Below are positions 1-8,100 of a stretch of 32,839 nt of DNA, piece by piece. A program made the position numbers and the translations under genes. The stretch's first letter is position 1. Every line of letters begins with the position of its first letter. The notes below the pieces were generated by a model that was not told where the DNA came from, did not search any database, and worked only from the letters and a program-made list of their open reading frames with translations. Source of the stretch: Flavobacteriales bacterium (GTDB lineage Bacteria > Bacteroidota > Bacteroidia > Flavobacteriales_F > PHOS-HE28); the NCBI GenBank assembly GCA_017998165.1, contig JAGODO010000004.1, forward strand, positions 1 to 32,839. Reading direction: 5' to 3'.

Positions 1-155
1 TCACTCTGCGCAACGTGCAGGATCGGCAAAAGCGCGCTCTTGCTCCGGCCTTCGGGATAGCGGGCGATCAGGCGCTTGCATTCCGCCAGTCCTTCGGCGG
101 AAAAGCTGAAAGGCGGAGTGCCTTCGGATGTAGTGACTGCTTTCAGGGTGGCCAT
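1..155 (-). CDS. nuoE: NADH-quinone oxidoreductase subunit E, N-terminal part (partial)
   Basis: This is the 24 kDa [2Fe-2S] subunit of the NADH-oxidising arm of complex I, cut by the left edge of the window. Only 51 codons are present. The visible translation begins MATLKAVTTSEG and contains FSAEGLAECKRLIARYPEG followed by KSALLPILHVAQ, which is the classic NuoE N-terminal motif (a helix, then a YPEG-x-x-KSALLP stretch). The cysteines that bind the cluster lie beyond the window. The ATG at 155 shares its A with the TGA stop of nuoD (TGATG), so the two are probably translationally coupled. The reading frame is open to the window edge. Identification rests on this motif plus position directly after nuoD. 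Confidence 0.88.
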   Translation of the reverse strand, partial: MATLKAVTTSEGTPPFSFSAEGLAECKRLIARYPEGRSKSALLPILHVAQS

Positions 156-1429
156 CACGCGTCAAGTTCACCGGCGATCACGTTCATGCTGCTCATGGTG
201 AGGATCGCGTCGCTCAGCATGGTGCCCTTGATCATCTCGGGATAGGCTTGGTAATAGATGAAGCACGGGCGGCGGAAGTGCAGGCGTGCAGGTGTGCGGC
301 CGCCATCGCTCACGAGGTAGAAGCCGAGCTCACCGTTCGCGCCTTCCACGCAGTGGTACACTTCGCCGATGGGCACTTCGGTCTCACCCATCACGATCTT
401 GAAATGCCAGATCAGCGCTTCCATCTGGTTGTACACCTCGTCCTTCGGCGGCAGCACCCATGCGGGCACATCGGCGGTGAAGGACTTCTTGTCGGCCAGC
501 TTGTCGAGCTTGTCCAGGGCCTGTTTGATGATGCCGATGCTCTCCTTCATCTCTTGGTCACGCACCATGAAGCGGTCGTACGTATCACCGTTCTGGCCGA
601 TGGGGATGATGAAGTCGAAATCCTGGTAGCTGCTGTACGGGTCGGCCACGCGCACGTCGTAATCCACACCACAAGCGCGCAGGTTCGGACCGGTGAAGCC
701 ATAAGCCAATGCACGCTCGGAGCTGAACGGCCCGCAATTGATCGTGCGGTCCATGAAGATGCGGTTGCGCATGAGCAGCGCGTCGAACTCCTTGAGCGCG
801 GCGGGATAATTCTTCACGAAGTCGCGGATCAGCTGCCAGCACTTGGGGCTGAAGTCGCGCTCGAATCCGCCGATGCGACCCATATTGGTGGTGAGGCGGG
901 CACCGCAGATCTCCTCGTAGATGTCGTAGATCTTCTCGCGCTGCTGGAAGATGTAGGTAAAGCCCGTGAGCGCTCCGGTATCCACACCGATCACACTGTT
1001 GCAGATCAGGTGGTCCGCGATGCGCGCCAGCTCCATCACGATCACGCGCATGTACTCCACGCGCTTGGGCAGTTCGATCCCGCAGAGTTTCTCCACGGTC
1101 ATGTGCCAGCCCATGTTGTTGATCGGCGAACTGCAGTAGTTCATCCGGTCCGTGAGCGTTGTGATCTGGTAGAAGGGACGGCGCTCCGCCAACTTCTCGA
1201 ACGCGCGATGTATGTACCCGATGGTCTGCTCGGCGCTCTGGATCACCTCGCCGTCCAGGGTGAGCACGTTCTGGAAAATGCCGTGCGTGGCTGGGTGCGT
1301 GGGCCCGAGGTTCAGCGTGTTCAGGTCCTTGTGCTCCGTATTCGGCACCAGGTCATGCTGCCAGTAATCAGGCTTCACGATACCGGATACTGAGGGCTTG
1401 TCACCCTGAGCTTGTCGAAGGGTGCTCAT
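155..1429 (-). CDS. nuoD: NADH-quinone oxidoreductase subunit D (49 kDa)
   Basis: NuoD is the peripheral-arm subunit that helps form the quinone-binding site of complex I. The 424-residue length is normal for the family. The family core starts around residue 40 with LNLGPTHPATHG, carrying the conserved quinone-site histidines, and continues with DRMNYCSSPINNMG and PKRVEYMRVIVMEL. It ends in MSSMNVIAGELDA. The ATG at 1429 overlaps the nuoC stop as ATGA, supporting this start, and no other Met precedes the core. Residues 2 to 11 (STLRQAQGDK) are encoded by a short dispersed repeat that sits directly after the start codon, so this N-terminal extension is not part of the conserved family. See the repeat entry at 1402. 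Confidence 0.97.
   Translation of the reverse strand: MSTLRQAQGDKPSVSGIVKPDYWQHDLVPNTEHKDLNTLNLGPTHPATHGIFQNVLTLDGEVIQSAEQTIGYIHRAFEKLAERRPFYQITTLTDRMNYCSSPINNMGWHMTVEKLCGIELPKRVEYMRVIVMELARIADHLICNSVIGVDTGALTGFTYIFQQREKIYDIYEEICGARLTTNMGRIGGFERDFSPKCWQLIRDFVKNYPAALKEFDALLMRNRIFMDRTINCGPFSSERALAYGFTGPNLRACGVDYDVRVADPYSSYQDFDFIIPIGQNGDTYDRFMVRDQEMKESIGIIKQALDKLDKLADKKSFTADVPAWVLPPKDEVYNQMEALIWHFKIVMGETEVPIGEVYHCVEGANGELGFYLVSDGGRTPARLHFRRPCFIYYQAYPEMIKGTMLSDAILTMSSMNVIAGELDA
1402..1424. repeat. Short dispersed hairpin repeat inserted after the nuoD start codon
   Basis: The 23-base element has perfect 6-base arms, CACCCT and AGGGTG, around an 11-base centre. I recognise it as a short repeat that recurs in many unrelated environmental bacterial genomes, where its translation gives peptides such as LRQAQGD or LSLSKG. 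Here it lies just after the nuoD ATG and keeps the frame, adding about ten residues to NuoD. Only one copy is visible in this window. The recognition is from memory, not from a search. Confidence 0.6.
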
Positions 1430-1941
1430 CTTCCGAAGTAGCTATCGTCTTTGTCCTCGCGGGTGGGATCTTCCAACGGGTAATCCTTCCGCATGGGGAA
1501 GGCCGGGAAGTCCTCCATGTTGAGGATGCGTTTCAGGTTCGGGTGGCCGCTGAATTGGATGCCGAAGAAATCCCACGCCTCGCGCTCCATCCAATTGGTG
1601 GTGGGCCAGAGGTCGGTGAAGGTCGGGAACACCGGGTCCTTCATCGGCGTTTCCGTCTTCAAGCGGATACGGTGTCCGTTGCGCATGCTGTGCAGATGGA
1701 ACACCAGGCCGAGCGCGTCGCGGTCCGCGTAATGCATCCCGCCCATGGATGTGAGGAAGTTGAAATCGACCTCGTCGCGCAGGAATTTCAGCACGGCGTG
1801 GATCACCGGCTTCTTCACGGTGATCACCAACATGTCCGAAATACGCTCATGCGAAAGCACCCCATCGCCGAATGCGGCGAGGAGCTTGTCGATCGTCAAT
1901 TGATCGCGGTCCGTCTTGATGGCGAAGGCGGGAGCGGGCAT
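1426..1941 (-). CDS. nuoC: NADH-quinone oxidoreductase subunit C (30 kDa)
   Basis: NuoC is a structural subunit of the peripheral arm of complex I that packs against NuoD and NuoB. The 171 residues fit a stand-alone NuoC rather than the fused NuoCD of some proteobacteria. The signature is near the C-terminus: NWMEREAWDFFGIQFSGHP, then LKRIL, then FPMRKDYPLEDP. These match the ERE-x-x-D-x-FG-I-x-F-x-GHP and RKDYP motifs of the 30 kDa subunit. The start is the ATG at 1941. The stop overlaps the start of nuoD by 4 bases (ATGA). An 82-base gap separates it from nuoB, and that gap holds a degenerate GCAGAG-type repeat. Confidence 0.95.
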   Translation of the reverse strand: MPAPAFAIKTDRDQLTIDKLLAAFGDGVLSHERISDMLVITVKKPVIHAVLKFLRDEVDFNFLTSMGGMHYADRDALGLVFHLHSMRNGHRIRLKTETPMKDPVFPTFTDLWPTTNWMEREAWDFFGIQFSGHPNLKRILNMEDFPAFPMRKDYPLEDPTREDKDDSYFGR

Positions 1942-1980
1942 CAGCGTCTTTCTATCGGTTCATCGCGAAGGTTCAACATC

Positions 1981-2017
1981 TCTCTGCGGCCCCCAGCGCC
2001 ACTCAGCGGCTCTGCGT
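1981..2017. repeat. Degenerate GCAGAG-type tandem repeat between nuoB and nuoC
   Basis: Read on the minus strand, the gap contains four consecutive 9 to 10 base units close to CGCAGAGNN: CGCAGAGC, CGCTGAGTG, GCGCTGGGGG and CCGCAGAGAG. This resembles the ACGCAGAGnCGCAGAG repeats found between genes in many environmental bacteria. It adds unusual non-coding length inside an operon whose other junctions overlap or are under 20 bases. No hairpin with a T-tract is seen, so it is probably not a terminator. Confidence 0.4.
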
Positions 2018-2023
2018 TTCTCT

Positions 2024-2596
2024 TCAGTCGATCTTGTAGGTCTTGAGCAGGTGCTCGTAGTCCTTGCTGTACCGGCGGCGGAAGCCCTCGTTCGCCACCA
2101 GCTCCTGGATCTTCAGGATGCCGTCGATGATCTGCTCGGGGCGGGGCGGGCAACCCGGCACATACACGTCCACCGGTATGATACGGTCGATGCCTTGCAG
2201 CACGCTGTACGTGTCGAAAATGCCGCCACTGCTGGCGCACGCGCCTACGCTCAGCACCCACTTCGGCTCGGCCATCTGGGTGTACACGTCCCGCAGGACC
2301 GGCCCCATCTTCTTGGCGATCGTGCCCATCACCATCAGCAGGTCGCTTTGGCGCGGGCTGAAGCTCAGGCGTTCCATGCCGAAACGCGCGAGATCGTAGT
2401 TGCTGGCCATGGTAGCCATGAACTCGATGCCGCAGCAGCTCGTGGCGAAGGGCAACGGCCAGATGCTGTTCTTGCGCGCCAAGCCGATGACGTCCTCCAG
2501 CTTCGTGGTCATGAAACCGCTTCCCGAATAGCCCTTCGGCGGCGGCACAATGGTCGGCTTGCCAAGTGCGGGGCGTGGGGTGATCTCGTCGCTCAT
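2024..2596 (-). CDS. nuoB: NADH-quinone oxidoreductase subunit B (20 kDa, N2 cluster)
   Basis: NuoB binds the terminal [4Fe-4S] cluster N2, which passes electrons to quinone. At 190 residues the length is normal. The four cluster ligands are visible: tandem cysteines C54 and C55 in [10 protein letters not shown]120 in [10 protein letters not shown], and C149 in [10 protein letters not shown]. The ATG at 2596 lies 19 bases after the nuoA stop. A proline-rich N-terminal segment of about 25 residues precedes the conserved core, which begins near [19 protein letters not shown]. The order nuoA-B-C-D-E is canonical for a 14-gene complex I operon. Confidence 0.97.
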   Translation of the reverse strand: MSDEITPRPALGKPTIVPPPKGYSGSGFMTTKLEDVIGLARKNSIWPLPFATSCCGIEFMATMASNYDLARFGMERLSFSPRQSDLLMVMGTIAKKMGPVLRDVYTQMAEPKWVLSVGACASSGGIFDTYSVLQGIDRIIPVDVYVPGCPPRPEQIIDGILKIQELVANEGFRRRYSKDYEHLLKTYKID

Positions 2597-2615
2597 GACT
2601 GATGGTCTGCAAGGA

Positions 2616-2978
2616 TCATTCCCACTTCAGTGCGCCTTTCTTGATCACATAGAAGAAGCCCGCGAGCACAAAGGCGATGAACAGGACCATCTCCACAAAA
2701 CCAACAAGTCCGAGGGTCTTGAAGTTCACCGCCCAAGGATAAAGGAAGATGACCTCCACATCGAAAAGCACGAAGAGGATCGCGATGAGGAAGTACTTCA
2801 CACTGAAGGGCGAGCGAGCGTTGCCGTACTGCTCGATGCCGCACTCGAAGTTCTCGTCCTTCACCTTGCCTGCTTTCTTCGGCCCGAGCCAAGCGGCGAA
2901 GATCAAGCCGCCGAACACGAAGCCCAGCGCGATGAAGGTCTGGATGGCTATCGGGACGTAGTCGTGCGGGGTACTCAC
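2616..2978 (-). CDS. nuoA: NADH-quinone oxidoreductase subunit A
   Basis: NuoA is a small membrane subunit of complex I. The 120-residue product has three hydrophobic segments, near residues 9-31, 62-82 and 88-110. The family signature FECG is followed by [12 protein letters not shown] and then [17 protein letters not shown]. The start codon is GTG at 2978, because no in-frame ATG precedes the conserved region. A six-codon ATG reading frame at 2995-2975 ends in a TGA that overlaps this GTG, which could couple translation. The gene heads the operon, with a -7-like box about 40 bases upstream. Confidence 0.94.
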   Translation of the reverse strand: MSTPHDYVPIAIQTFIALGFVFGGLIFAAWLGPKKAGKVKDENFECGIEQYGNARSPFSVKYFLIAILFVLFDVEVIFLYPWAVNFKTLGLVGFVEMVLFIAFVLAGFFYVIKKGALKWE

Positions 2979-3016
2979 CTGCGGGCCGAAGCCATGAAAG
3001 GCATTCGGTATGCGGG

Positions 3017-3024
3017 CAAATGTA
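3017..3024 (-). promoter_or_regulatory. Probable -7 box for the nuo operon
   Basis: The minus strand reads TACATTTG, a perfect match to the Bacteroidota TAnnTTTG box, 38 bases before the nuoA GTG start. No clear TTG -33 element is seen at the usual distance. It lies in the 57-base gap after the upstream gene on the same strand. Confidence 0.45.
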
Positions 3025-3035
3025 TGCGCCGCTGC

Positions 3036-4628
3036 TTACGCCGCCTTACGGCCTGAGGACGTTGGTCTCGGGAGGACGCGCCCCTTGTCGGCGCGCTCCC
3101 TGGCCACTTCGCTCATGGAGCTTCCGCCCTGCTTGGCGAGGGCATAGCACAGCGGGTCCAAGTGGTCGAAAACGGCCTGCTCGCGCGGGTCCGTCTCCAA
3201 AGCGGAAAGCGCTGCGACGAGCGCGTTGTGGGCGGCCTGCACGCGCGTGGGGTCCTTTGTGCGAAGCCGCGCCTTCACGTAGGTCAGCATGGACCGTTCG
3301 AAGCGGAACTGGCGCCGGTGACTGCGCAGGAAGCGCTCCACATTGCGTACGGTGTAGTTCAACAGATCGGTCTTACCGGTCTCCAACAGGATGATGAGTT
3401 CGAGCAGGCGGCCCATGGCCAGGATCTCCTCGTGCTGTTCGATACCGCGCTCATTCAACAGATCACGACACCAATGGGCCGCCAGGTCATGACGCCCCGC
3501 ACTGAAGCATGCCCAAGCGGCCTGAAAGCGGATGCCCGCCTTGCGGATCACGCTGAGCCGTTCGTTGAACTTGTGCAATCCGGCCTCCAGCGCGGGAAGT
3601 TTTTCCACGGCCTTGGTGAACTCGCCGAGTCTGCACAAGGTCGCCAGTTCCAGGCTCACACCCATGGCGAAGACCTTCATCTCCAGGTCCTGCGAGGGAG
3701 CGTCGGGCAACATGGCAGGGATGCGCTTGAACCGCTTCAATCCTTCCAGCGCTTCGGTATAGCGGCCGGAGCGAAGTCGCACGTATGCCAGATTGCTCAG
3801 CACGCTCAGAACCAGGTTCGGCTCATCTTGGAAGTGTCGCCCCTGATCCTGCAACAGCCGGTCATTGCTTTCAAGGTGGTGTTCGCAGAGCGACATATCG
3901 TTCAGGGAGAAGGATATGGCACTCAGGATGTGGTGACGAAGGAACCGGGCTTTTGGAGAAGCTTTTCCACCGTCGTGCTGAAGGGCGGGATCATTCAATA
4001 TCCTGCGGAGGGCGGCCTCGCCATGTTCGCTCCGGGCCTTGCCTTGGCGATAAAGCAGCATGAACGAGCGACTCTTCAACTGCCAGAGTTGTTCCATGCG
4101 CCCGATCTCGTCGATCAGCGCACTGCCCCGGTCGGCCAGCACGCGCAGATCCTGTTCGCGCACCCCCTCATAGTTCATACGCTCCATCAGCCTGCGCTCC
4201 CAATCGGAGACATGCACGAGCACATGCGTCTTGCCGTGCTGTTCCGCGAGCAGGCGCGCGTTGCGCAGCGCCTTTTCGGCGTCCGGATAGAGGCCGCGCT
4301 GGTGGAGTATCTCCACGCGGTGCAACTGGCGGTTCAAACGCGAATCCACCGAACTGTCCGCATGGAAAGCCTCCAAGCTCGCGAGAATGGTGTCATATAG
4401 CCGGTGTTTGGTCACAGTGAAGCGCTTCAGGAACGCCTGGCCAGCGAACCGATCGTGCAATGCCCGTTCGTCATAGGTCTCCATCGCCGCGATCACATCG
4501 AACAGGAGCAGGCTCGTGTTCTTACCCCCGACCAGGTGACGACTGGCGAAAAGCTTGAAGTACCGCTTCTCCGGTCGTGTCATCGAACGGATCAACCGAT
4601 GGACGTGATCGTGCGCTTCACCCGGCAT
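3036..4628 (-). CDS. Conserved Bacteroidota helical-repeat (TPR-like) protein of unknown function
   Basis: I recognise the N-terminal pattern IRSMTRPEKRYFKLFASRH as that of a Bacteroidota-restricted family of cytoplasmic proteins whose members begin with a version of SLSKSEKRYFKL. Function is unknown to me. The 530-residue product is almost wholly helical, with degenerate TPR-like pairs (for example GLYPDAEKALRNARLLAEQ and GRYTEALEGLKRFKRI). There is no signal peptide or membrane segment, and the C-terminus is basic. The open frame extends upstream to 4805, but that extension crosses a transcription terminator and is proline-rich. The ATG at 4628, directly before the conserved start, is therefore preferred. 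The gene stands alone between the lipoprotein terminator and the nuo operon. A strong hairpin lies in its leader. Confidence 0.8.
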   Translation of the reverse strand: MPGEAHDHVHRLIRSMTRPEKRYFKLFASRHLVGGKNTSLLLFDVIAAMETYDERALHDRFAGQAFLKRFTVTKHRLYDTILASLEAFHADSSVDSRLNRQLHRVEILHQRGLYPDAEKALRNARLLAEQHGKTHVLVHVSDWERRLMERMNYEGVREQDLRVLADRGSALIDEIGRMEQLWQLKSRSFMLLYRQGKARSEHGEAALRRILNDPALQHDGGKASPKARFLRHHILSAISFSLNDMSLCEHHLESNDRLLQDQGRHFQDEPNLVLSVLSNLAYVRLRSGRYTEALEGLKRFKRIPAMLPDAPSQDLEMKVFAMGVSLELATLCRLGEFTKAVEKLPALEAGLHKFNERLSVIRKAGIRFQAAWACFSAGRHDLAAHWCRDLLNERGIEQHEEILAMGRLLELIILLETGKTDLLNYTVRNVERFLRSHRRQFRFERSMLTYVKARLRTKDPTRVQAAHNALVAALSALETDPREQAVFDHLDPLCYALAKQGGSSMSEVARERADKGRVLPRPTSSGRKAA

Positions 4629-4680
4629 GTTCAATGTGATACGTGGAAGCCCTGTGGCGTATTCGCGTCGAGAAATTAGA

Positions 4681-4715
4681 CCTCTTCGCGGTAGCTGGGA
4701 CGTTACCGCGCGAGG
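4681..4715. promoter_or_regulatory. Leader hairpin upstream of the helical-repeat protein
   Basis: The perfect arms CGCGGTA (4687-4693) and TACCGCG (4704-4710) flank a 10-base loop. An outer CCTC (4681-4684) pairs with GAGG (4712-4715) across a small internal loop. It sits 53 bases before the ATG at 4628 and after the upstream terminator, so it lies in the promoter or 5' leader of that gene. It could be an operator or a structured leader; no T-tract follows on the minus strand, so termination is unlikely. Confidence 0.45.
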
Positions 4716-4773
4716 AACGGCCGGGGGTGTTGGAGGAAAGGGCGGGGGAGTTCCGGGGCACCCGGGGAAAATG

Positions 4774-4794
4774 AAAAACCCTCCGGAAGGAGGG
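4774..4794 (-). terminator. Rho-independent terminator of the sensor kinase-lipoprotein operon
   Basis: On the minus strand the arms CCCTCC and GGAGGG enclose the loop TTCC and are followed by TTTTT. It starts 23 bases after the lipoprotein stop codon. This is the clearest intrinsic terminator on the minus strand and shows that the upstream extension of the next open frame is not coding. Confidence 0.8.
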
Positions 4795-4817
4795 CTTTCG
4801 TTCAATGCTCGAAAAGA

Positions 4818-5129
4818 TCAGTGCGCAGGTTTGGTCTTCTTGTTGCCTTCTCCGTCCGCCTCATCATCGCCATCATCGCTGATCCCGTCACCACCGGTTT
4901 CTCCTCCGACCGCTTCCGTGCCGCGAAGGCTGAGGCCCGAAGGCTTCCCGGTCTCCAGATCATTGTCACCCTGATCCCCGGATGCGCTACGTGTTGTCGC
5001 CTGTTGGTCTTTGCTCTCCGGTGCAGGGCAATCATCCTCATGCTTGGAGCAACCGGTCGCGAAAAGCAACATGATCAATACCACCGCCAAGGCGGAAACA
5101 CGACTTGCCAAGCAGAAGGCGCTTTTCAT
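4818..5129 (-). CDS. Small acidic lipoprotein, function unknown
   Basis: This 103-residue protein has a lipoprotein signal: a short basic N-terminus, a hydrophobic stretch, and the lipobox FATGC with the modified cysteine at residue 27. The mature part is low in complexity and strongly acidic (GDGISDDGDDEADGEG near the C-terminus), then ends in a short basic tail. I recognise no domain. Its ATG overlaps the TGA of the sensor kinase gene (ATGA at 5126-5129), so it is probably translated by coupling with the kinase, and a terminator follows 23 bases after its stop. It therefore looks like the last gene of the signalling operon. A role as an envelope accessory of the kinase is an inference from position only. 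Confidence 0.75.
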   Translation of the reverse strand: MKSAFCLASRVSALAVVLIMLLFATGCSKHEDDCPAPESKDQQATTRSASGDQGDNDLETGKPSGLSLRGTEAVGGETGGDGISDDGDDEADGEGNKKTKPAH

Positions 5130-8100
5130 GGACGTTCAAAAGTAATGCGGTCCCGGACTTTCTCCAAATGTCCGTTACCAGCCGTTGCGCCTTCCTTGGA
5201 AGGGAGTTCGATGGTGACGCGCGTGCCGGACGGTTCACCGGCGGGGGTGTGCAATTGCTCAGGACCGGAGATCCGAATGTCCGCAATGTCCAACCGCCGG
5301 AGCACATCCGCCCGCCCCTTGGTGATCTCTATCCCACGGGAAATGTGGTCAGAACCGTTGCTGGACTTGCGTTCCCTGCTTTCTTCCACACCGATCCCGT
5401 CATCCTGGATCGTGATCCTGACGTGGCCTGGAATACCGGGCCCCACACTGATCGAAACGGTCCCCGGGCGGGCCATGGGAAGGATGCCATGCCAGATGCT
5501 GTTCTCCACATAGGGCTGGAGCATCATGGCGGGGAGTTCGGTACGATGGGGGTCAACACCGGGGTCGACCTCGATCACGTAGCGGAATTTGTCCTTGAAC
5601 CGCATGTGTTCAAGTACGAGGTACAGGTCCAGCCGCTCGAGCTCCTCGGCCAGCGTGGTCGTGTCTGTCCGGCTGGCGTCGAGGTTCTTGCGGATGAGCT
5701 TGGCGAAGCTCGTTAGATACCGGTTGGCCGCGGTCCGATCCTGGCGGTTGATGTAGAACTGGATGCTGTTGAGCGCATTGAAGATGAAATGCCGGTTCAT
5801 GTTGGCGTTGAGGGCTTGCTGTTCCAGCTGCAACATCCTTGATCGCAGCATCAGTTGGCGCGTTTTCTCCTGCCGGGCGCGGCGGATGGACCGGAACCGC
5901 ATGACCGCGAATGCGATGGAGCCCGCCCCCAGCAGGCACAGTGCGAAGAACCACCAGCGCAACCAGAACGGTGGGGCGATGTGGAACGAAAAAGACGCCA
6001 GAGCTCCCCAGTGGTGGTCATCTCTCGACGCTCGCACTTGGAAGGTGTGATCACCCTGCGGAAGATTGGAGTACGAGGCGAAGCGGGCATCCGTGGGGGG
6101 CAGCCAATCGTTGTCGAAGCCCACCAGCCGATATTGGAACGTGACACGTTCGGCATCAGCCAAGGCCACAGCACTGTAGTCGAACGTCAGGTGGTTCTTG
6201 CGATAGTCGAGATCCAGCCCGATGGGCAACCCGGTGCGCGGATCGAGACTGTCGCATTGCCCTTTCCAGTTGACGGGCAACATGAAGGAGCGGATCCCCG
6301 TGATGCGCGTGACCGGCTCCCCATAGGCCACAGCGGCTGGTCCTCGCGCCGGGTCATGCATCACAAGCCCTGCGTTCGTTCCGAAGAACAGGCGGCCGGC
6401 GTGATCTCGGAAGCCGGCGTTCAGGTTGCACTCGGTGCCGCGGATGCCGTCCAGCGCCGTGAAATGCTCTTTGTTGGAGGGCTCGGCGAGCAGGCTATCG
6501 GGGTGGAAACGGAAAAGCCCGTTGTTCGTGCCCGCCCAGATGGTTCCGGTACCGTCATCCAGCAACAGGTCGATGAAATTCGAGCCGAAATCAACGCCAA
6601 GGCGGAAGTTGTTGAGCCGCGTTCCATCATGGCAGGCGAGGCCGTTGCTCGTGCCGATCCAGGCCCGGCCCCGATGATCGACGAGCAGGCATTGGATCGC
6701 ATTGTCGCATAGTCCCTCCGCAGTGGTCCACCGCTCGGTCACCCCATCGCGCATGCGCACCACTCCAAGGTCAGTGGCCAGCAAATGCCACCCGCCGGAT
6801 TCGACGATGGCCCTCACCGAACGCAGAAGTGTTTTTTCCTCGCGCGCCACCAGGCGAGGCGGCCCGGTGAGCGGCAGGATGGCGAGTCCCTCGCGGGTTC
6901 CGCACCAGAGCGTTCCATCCGCGTCACGATGCAGGGCCAGCACCCTAACGTCCCCCAAGCTTCGCGAACTGTCCAGGGGCAAGACAACCCCATTGCGGAT
7001 ATGGACCAGCCCGCTGGTCGTTCCGAACCACAAGCTGCTGTCAGGTGCCGATGCGGAGCACCATACGGTGTTGTTGGGCAGGCCGTCCGATGTGCTGAGC
7101 ACGGCCAGGTTGTCCAGTCGACACACCCCGCTGCCGTAGGTGCCCAGCCAGAGGTCTCCGTGCGCATCGGCCGCCATGGTCATGACCAGATCGCTGCATA
7201 GGCCGTTGGTCACCGTCCATGTAACAAAGCGGTCGCCCGCATATCGCAGGACGCCGGCCCCGTCCGTCCCCAACCAGATGCCGTCATCGCGGTCCTGGAA
7301 AAGACACCAGATGTTGTCGTTCGGCAATCCTTGGTGGATGGTGTAGGATCGCAAGCGCGACCCATCGAGCACGTTCACGCCGAACTTGGAGCCGATCCAA
7401 AGTCGCCCGCGGTCATCCGCAAGGAGGCTTCGCACGTTGTTCTGCATGAGCCCACTTTCCTCATCATGTTCCACCAGCGAGCCATCGGGGCGCATGCCGA
7501 AGAGCCCCTGCCCGAATGTGCCGTACCAGACCGTGCCGTCCCTGGTCCGTGCCAGCGCGCTGATGCTGCGGGCCCCGACTCCCAAGGGAATGGCCGATGC
7601 TTCGTTGTTCTTCCACCGATAGGCGCCAGAGCGTGTGCCGATGATCAACTCACCATCAGGGTTCGCGATCAAGGCCCGTACCGTACTGGCCGTATCGGAA
7701 GGGAAACCCGGGAGGGGGGCCACCACGTCGCCGTCCGACCGGAAAAGCCCCGAGCCGTCCGTGCCGATGAGGATCGCCCCTGAGGGGTCTTCAGCGAGCG
7801 AGAGGATCCGCGCATCGCGCGCTTCACCGGGCAGTACGGTGACCCGTGTCTGTTCCCCCCGGAATGCCACGAGCGACCCACCGGCCCCCAGCCAGACCGT
7901 ACCGTCCTTCGCGCACAGCAGAGCGTTCACCTGCGCGTCCGGAAGCCCTTCCTGCAAGGCGTAGTTCGTGAAGGCGTGGCCATCGAAACGGCTGACCCCG
8001 CCCAAGGTCCCGAGCCACAGGTAGCCTTCCGCATCCTGTGTGATGCATCGCACCTGGCTTTGGGCCAGACCTTCCTTCGGCGTGTATTGCGTGAAGCCGA

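Noticed and set aside
248-1393. Plus-strand open frame of 381 codons opposite nuoD
   Set aside because: It is the antisense shadow of a certain gene in GC-rich DNA; the translation is rich in His, Val, Glu and Ala with no domain.
3162-4400. Plus-strand open frame of 412 codons opposite the helical-repeat protein
   Set aside because: The minus-strand frame carries the recognised N-terminal family motif; this one has no motif.
4750-4769. GC-rich near-palindrome next to the terminator
   Set aside because: The pairing has central mismatches and no T-tract; it is probably just C- and G-rich sequence.
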